A stretch of 64,000 nt of DNA, from positions 124,001 to 188,000 of the forward strand of contig JAUCBJ010006711.1 in NCBI GenBank assembly GCA_032718475.1, read 5' to 3'. The stretch comes from Nemertoderma westbladi. Lineage: Eukaryota; Xenacoelomorpha; Nemertodermatida; Nemertodermatidae. The notes under the pieces were generated by a model. It had not been told where the DNA came from. It ran no database searches and saw nothing but the letters and a program-made list of their open reading frames with translations. Made by a program: the position numbers and the translations under genes. Position 1 is the first letter of the stretch, and every line of letters starts with the position of its first letter. Shown piece by piece: positions 59,623-64,000 of this stretch.

Positions 59623-59705
59623 ATCTAAATCTTCACGGCCTAAGAATATACTCTATGTCCTACTGTACGTGGTAGGCCTACAGCAGACAATAATGCGCGT
59701 ATTAC

Positions 59706-61370
59706 TGATAAACAACCACGACCTCTATACTAACAGCAGAACTGTTGAACAGACCAATACCCGTTAATATCCTTCTGCCAACCTAATAAGTTCTCGTCTA
59801 ACCAATAAGACACAAAGACTGCTCTACTGTTAAGTAAAGGGGCTCAGGAGCGTGATATTACTAAATTGTAAGGGTTGCTAAATACAAAACCGCTACTTAC
59901 CGTTAGATGGCGCTAATCTGCCGTCCGCTAATATATTTACTAATTTTACACAACTCCTGCAAAATCGCTTGTTCCTTTCTCTACCGATTGCTCAATAGAG
60001 AGCTAACTGTTCGAATCTATGAGCCACACAGGAATAACCAAAACAATAAACCCGAGTCGGCTCCCTAAGCTTACTTAAGACGAGTGCGAGAGGCCTTGCA
60101 CTCAGAGTATTCTTACGCCTAATTCTATCACTATTAAAGCACGCTATTACCTACGTCTTTTCTAATCGCGAATACTGGGGGTTCTCTAACGTAATGTGTG
60201 AATGCGAGAATATTTAAAATATCAAAAATGGTACAGTAATTGTCTCTCGTGGATAGTACCACTCTGGGTCTAAAATTGCCTGCAGCTGGCTTTAGGCCAG
60301 CAAATCACTAGCGTTTCGTGCGTACCGAATAGTGCGTTCTAGCTGATTGTCCGCTAATGCAAATAACCGCTCAGCGTGAATAGTTTACAGTACTCTAATT
60401 ATTACTTTAGCTACTCTCCGCTATGCTGCGTACTAATTCTTAATTTTACTAATCAATTACAGTCACAAATATTTAACAGCGTACTAATTACTAAGAGTTC
60501 CAGAATACGTGATTCTAATTTATCACGCAACAGGTTTCGCTAGTAATAGCCTAAATTGCCGTATTACTTTGACCTAATCAGTAACTAATTGTTGTAACTA
60601 AGAAATAGAAATCAATCAAAGAGAAAAGAGCGCCTACCTAAACATTCACAATCATAGGCACACTTCAGTAACACACCAATCAGCGTCAGCAATCACAGTT
60701 CGCAATTATGCAGTTAACTACTGTATAGCCCACAATTATGCGACTCACTATTCGTACTACACGCTCAACGTTCGAAACGTTGTGATACGTGCAGGCCTCT
60801 CCCGGGTACATATAGGACTCCTAACTAACCTGATTCCCGCCCCCCTAATACTAAATAGAGACGAAACCTGGATCATCAGCCCCCTAATTACCGTACCGGC
60901 GATTGGTCTGCGTACCACAGCGTTAACTTCCCGACCGCAACGGTGACCCCACGCCAGCGTTGCTCGCTTTGAATCCTCCGCTCTCCCTTAGTCGCCCAAC
61001 CCCCCGATGTGCCCACCGCCCGCTGGCGCCTTAGCCCTCCATTACGCTAATAGCTACCGTAGCGGCGCATGCAAATCACAAAGTCTGACAGTCTCAGAAA
61101 TCCCTTAGGATTATTGCGCAGGAAAGAATCACATAGAACCATTAATCAAAAGTAGAAATCATAGTTCAGTTGTAATTAGCAGTAATCGAAGGAATTAATT
61201 GAGAAACACAAGCAAGAGTAATCGCACTAGCAAATCATTTCAAGAAATTAATCAAATTGCAAAAATACTCTAAAATCCGTCAAAATTGAATAGAGACAGC
61301 TCAGCAAGTACAACAGCAGTGAAGGTTGAATCGATCGATAGGCTCTACCGGCACACCGCCAATTTATAGG
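59706..61370 (-). repeat. BEL-B 5' LTR, probably truncated at the U3 side
   Basis: Matches 42791-44455 at a constant offset of 16915 with no indels and three transitions seen by eye. Under the 2536-bp LTR model it lacks about 870 bp upstream of the TATA box. That would explain why no clear target-site duplication and no BEL-A integrase remain at this junction. Confidence 0.85.
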
Positions 61371-61497
61371 GGCACCTTAGTGGAGTTAGAGAAGAGTTTA
61401 GTCATCCAAGATTTGGACTGAGGACGGTGGGATTGAGACGCCCTTCCCACACAAAAAATTTAAAATAAAAAAAAAAATAAAATAATAGTACATAATA

Positions 61498-61930
61498 GGT
61501 ACGCAGTTAGTAGGCAGAAGTTAGCCAGTAAGAGGTACGTAGTACCTAGAGTTAGTTAGTTAAGAGGTACGTAGTACCTAGAGTTAGTTAGTTAGTTAGG
61601 AGGTACGAGAGAGTTAGAGGGTACGTAGTACCGTTAGTTAGAGAGTTAGAGGGTACATAGTACCGTTAGTTAGAGAGTTAGAGGGTACGTAGTACCATTA
61701 GTTGGAGAGTTAGAGGGTACGTAGTACCGTTAGTTAGAGAGTTAGAGGGTACGTAGTACCGTTAGTTAGAGAGTTAGAGGGTACGTAGTACCATTAGTTA
61801 GAGAGTTAGAGGGTACGTAGTACCGTTAGTTAGAGAGTTAGAGGGTACATAGTACCGTTAGTTAGAGAAGAGTTAGAGTTAGAGGGTACGTAGTACCATT
61901 AGTAAGAGAGAGAGTAAGAGGTAGAAGGGT
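61498..61930 (+). repeat. 32-bp minisatellite with a GGTACGTAGTACC core
   Basis: About nine copies of GTTAGAGGGTACGTAGTACC plus GTTAGTTAGAGA at 61610-61910, preceded by less regular units. Each unit holds the 13-base near-palindrome GGTACGTAGTACC. Variants are single transitions (GTACATAG, CCATTAG). Confidence 0.88.
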
Positions 61931-62330
61931 ATATACGATATAGATATTAGTTACCAGTTAGTAGTGAGAGGGGGGCATATGAGTACAGCTGGGTAAATTG
62001 TGTGGCCACGCGATGCATACTGCTGTACTGTACAGGCCCACAGAGTAGGCCAGAATGTGGATTAGAGAATAGAATAATCCATAGGCAATAGTAAGTAGTA
62101 GGACAGTAGAATTAAAACTAAACTAAAATAAATAGAATAGGGCTGAAAGTTACAAATTATGGCAACACTAGGAAAGTTATTCTGGAACATAATAAAAGTA
62201 ACTGACAGAAATTAAAATTAGGGTGTATTTACTAGCTTCAGAATTAATTAGTAATAATTTAGGCAAAAAGGGCGCAGTTGAGTAAGGAATAGGCCATTAT
62301 CGGACCGTACAGAACATCTTAGATACATCA

Positions 62331-62374
62331 CTCATCTGTATTGCGCCTTGGTAAGGCACCACCTTACAGATGAG
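62331..62374 (+). promoter_or_regulatory. Nested stem-loop upstream of the exonuclease ORF
   Basis: CTCATCTGTA (62331-62340) pairs perfectly with TACAGATGAG (62365-62374). Inside, GCCTT-GGT-AAGGC forms a second stem. The structure ends 16 bases before the ATG at 62391, so it could affect translation or splicing of that ORF. Inferred from pairing only. Confidence 0.55.
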
Positions 62375-62390
62375 CAAGTGAGTGTTCGGA

Positions 62391-64000
62391 ATGGCGAGCA
62401 AATTGATCAGAAAGAGAAAGGCGGAGTCAGGAGGAAAGGAGATACTGGTGGATTTCACCGAGAGGCATCCGGAAGAGAAGATTAGAGGATACTACGAGAG
62501 GTTGGAAAGGGGTCACGCGGCACGAGCGCTGCAGGATCACTTCCAGGAGATGCACGAACAGCGGCTGGTCGGGACCTACGGGATGCCGTCGCTGGACAAT
62601 GCGATCTTCCAACACTTCCACTACGTGGTGAAAGGGGACGAGGCGAAGTTCGGGATTCCGAAGTACCTGAGGGAATCACCGAGGAAGGATTGGAAGAGAT
62701 TCATAGAGTCCGTCAACAGGGGAGGATACATGATCCTAGACGACGAGGGAACCGTGGAAGACGAGGAGGGTTCGAGACGAGGATCGGCGGGGTCGGCCAG
62801 GACCATACTCCTACATTTGGCCGCGCCAAATGGGGACATCTTCTTATTCGATCTAGGAACGTACAGGAAGAAGGACGGGCCGAAATTAAACCGGTTGCCG
62901 AAAGCGGTACAAGTCTTGGTAAGAGAGAAGTCGACGACGAAAGTAGGATCGGCGATTCACGAGGACGCAGAGAGAATCATCGGTCCGGACGCCACCAACC
63001 TCCTGGATATGCAGAAGGTCTTCATGGCTATGACGGCACCGGATGGGTTGGGGGTAGTCGGAAACACAGGCCAATGCGGGGTGGTGGCAATGGGCCAACT
63101 ATTGGGGCTCGTATGCCACAAACCGATGGACTGGGGGAAGTTCAGGGAAGAATACGGAGCAGAACTAGTGAACTCGCTAAAGTGGGGAGCGAGACCGGGA
63201 AAGCAAGAGGTATATCAATTCCGCAGAGGAGCGATAAAGGTATATCAGAAGCGATATATCCTGCAGGAAGATTGGATGATGATAAGTTTGCTAAACTTAT
63301 TTTTGACCGTGGTTATCGAGAGGGAACCAGCGGCATTTCTGTTATCGGGATCACCCCTAAGCTACAGGAGAGCCTTTAAAATGGCCTTCGACGGTCTGGT
63401 AGACCACCCGGGGCTGAAGGGCGAGTCGGTATACTACAACAGCCGACATCTGGTAGACGGGGAGACAGATACGCCGTATCAGAGATGGGAGCAGCTAGTG
63501 ACGGATAGACGAGAAGCAAAGCGACTGGAAGAAGTCGCTAGACGGGAGAGGATAGAAGCAGAGGAGAGGGAAGAAGAGGCCAGGACGCAGAGTTACGGCT
63601 TCGAGGAACAGGCAGGCTTAGACGAACTTCATTGGACTTCATCAGGGAGTTCGGGGGAGTCTCTAGGGCGAGAATTGGGATGGACAGTGGGATCGCCGAA
63701 ACAGTCAACGTCGGGGTTGCAAGCGATGCCCATACCAGCGGGGGCCGAAGGTGACCAACCGCCAAGGAAGTTAAGGGAGCTAGAGGGATGGAGAGCTACG
63801 GGCGAGAGCCAAGGCGGGAAGGGACATAGTGGATCCATCGGGATACCGGGGTTGGAGCCACTGCCAGAGGAGGAGGAGGATGACGACGAGTTCGGAGGGG
63901 TGCCGCCCATCGAGAGGATTGGCCACTCGGACACGGACTGGGTTGGCGGGAGGGTGGTGACGGCCAGTGGGGCGAGGGCCTTCTGGAACAGATCCGGCAA
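62391..64000 (+). CDS. Second DEDD-type exonuclease ORF, 3' end outside the window
   Basis: From ATG at 62391 the frame is open for 536 codons to the window edge. Residues about 110-310 carry the same exonuclease layout as BEL-B ORF2: motif I ILDDEG (D117, E119) followed by an ILLHLA strand and FLFDL; motif II KVGSAIHED (D192); LLDMQKV (D206); a Gly-rich turn then VAMGQLLGL; and motif III YILQE (Y289, E293), again with Glu. Outside these motifs the proteins are very different. Residues 380-420 are charged and helical, and there is an acidic stretch (EEEEDDDE) near 495-505. Zinc knuckles, if present, lie beyond the window. The orientation and position downstream of the BEL-A pol suggest it is the BEL-A ORF2. 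A host gene is less likely but not excluded. Confidence 0.78.
   Translation, partial: MASKLIRKRKAESGGKEILVDFTERHPEEKIRGYYERLERGHAARALQDHFQEMHEQRLVGTYGMPSLDNAIFQHFHYVVKGDEAKFGIPKYLRESPRKDWKRFIESVNRGGYMILDDEGTVEDEEGSRRGSAGSARTILLHLAAPNGDIFLFDLGTYRKKDGPKLNRLPKAVQVLVREKSTTKVGSAIHEDAERIIGPDATNLLDMQKVFMAMTAPDGLGVVGNTGQCGVVAMGQLLGLVCHKPMDWGKFREEYGAELVNSLKWGARPGKQEVYQFRRGAIKVYQKRYILQEDWMMISLLNLFLTVVIEREPAAFLLSGSPLSYRRAFKMAFDGLVDHPGLKGESVYYNSRHLVDGETDTPYQRWEQLVTDRREAKRLEEVARRERIEAEEREEEARTQSYGFEEQAGLDELHWTSSGSSGESLGRELGWTVGSPKQSTSGLQAMPIPAGAEGDQPPRKLRELEGWRATGESQGGKGHSGSIGIPGLEPLPEEEEDDDEFGGVPPIERIGHSDTDWVGGRVVTASGARAFWNRSG

Larger units (their letters stand above)
58415..59705 (-). other. BEL-B 5' leader, non-coding
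   Basis: About 1.3 kb between the 5' LTR and the first ORF. It is AT-rich, with short frames only. It holds an inverted-repeat arm (58925-58951), diffuse ~100-bp repeats at 59200-59700 (recurring CAGCCTAA-AATA and CCTACAGCAGAC), and a 10-bp hairpin. No canonical TGG-starting primer-binding site follows the LTR; both BEL elements instead show CA followed by GTAAT. Confidence 0.6.
42791..61370 (-). mobile_element. BEL-B: ~18.6-kb BEL/Pao retrotransposon with an exonuclease ORF
   Basis: A minus-strand element bounded by direct repeats (42791-44455 and 59706-61370) that differ at three positions in 1665, indicating recent insertion. In sense order: 5' LTR, ~1.3-kb leader, acidic gag-like ORF, 2567-residue gag-pol, a 0.8-kb gap with a G23 run, exonuclease-zinc knuckle ORF2, polypurine tract, 3' LTR. 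It is about twice the length usual for BEL elements as I know them. It interrupts the BEL-A pol frame. The left end is sharp (sense ...TTTATCA). The right end may be truncated, because the 3' LTR probably extends to 45326. Confidence 0.88.
61371..62390 (+). other. Non-coding DNA right of BEL-B, probably distal BEL-A
   Basis: About 1 kb with no gene. It has an A/T run near 61455-61490, a minisatellite at 61498-61930, and a hairpin just before the next ORF. It sits where BEL-B has its pol-ORF2 gap, which suggests it is the equivalent part of BEL-A. No sequence match to the BEL-A 5' portion is available to prove this. Confidence 0.5.

Noticed and set aside
61372-61468. BEL-A pol continuing past BEL-B as a real C-terminus
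   Set aside because: The frame stays open only about 31 codons under one junction model and holds no integrase motif; too short to support.
62690-63379. 229-codon plus-strand frame
   Set aside because: Out-of-frame shadow of the exonuclease ORF that starts at 62391, which has the conserved motifs and no stop.

Overview
This window is repetitive, non-coding-dominated DNA from a eukaryote, most likely an invertebrate animal. The evidence is a large tandem satellite, a terminal-inverted-repeat DNA transposon, and long BEL/Pao-type LTR retrotransposons, which are known from metazoans. I see no ordinary host gene, tRNA or rRNA gene, CRISPR array or bacterial operon. The species cannot be named from the sequence alone.

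Layout. Bases 1-35355 are about 28 kb of an AT-rich ~415-bp satellite (roughly 68 monomers). It is built from nested multi-monomer duplications (about 1.65, 2.96, 3.74, 1.25 and 19 kb). A 2179-bp DNA element with perfect 13-bp terminal inverted repeats (4610-6788) and a truncated BEL retrotransposon (BEL-A copy 1, 16396-21161) interrupt it. A second, longer BEL-A copy begins at 35356 at the same satellite position. It carries a frameshifted gag and a long pol reading frame that stops abruptly at 42790, where a second retrotransposon (BEL-B, minus strand, about 42791-61370) begins. BEL-B is unusually large (about 18.6 kb) and young: its two direct-repeat ends differ at only 3 of ~1665 positions. 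To its right, 61371-62390 is non-coding with a 32-bp minisatellite and a strong hairpin, and from 62391 a long open frame runs off the window.

How the genes fit together. BEL-B encodes a short acidic gag-like ORF, an intact 2567-residue gag-protease-reverse transcriptase-RNase H-integrase polyprotein, and a separate downstream 1142-residue protein. That protein (ORF2) has a DEDD-type 3'-5' exonuclease domain resembling the RNase D/WRN/EXD1 group, followed by three CCHC zinc knuckles. The open frame at 62391, downstream of the BEL-A pol and in the same orientation, is a second, divergent exonuclease of the same type. Both share an unusual third motif, Y-x3-E instead of Y-x3-D. I infer that a retroelement-borne exonuclease is a lineage-wide part of these BEL elements. 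To my knowledge it is not a standard component of BEL/Pao, and it is the best candidate here for an undescribed system.

Two further nucleic-acid-level signals sit in BEL-B. A 16-bp palindrome (CAAACCCGCGGGTTTG and variants) occurs eight times across the element, in more than one reading frame. The 5' splice-site consensus AGGTAAG occurs at least 13 times on the sense strand of gag-pol, where about 0.5 would be expected. Relative ages, inferred: satellite, then BEL-A insertion, then ~19-kb duplication, then BEL-B insertion.
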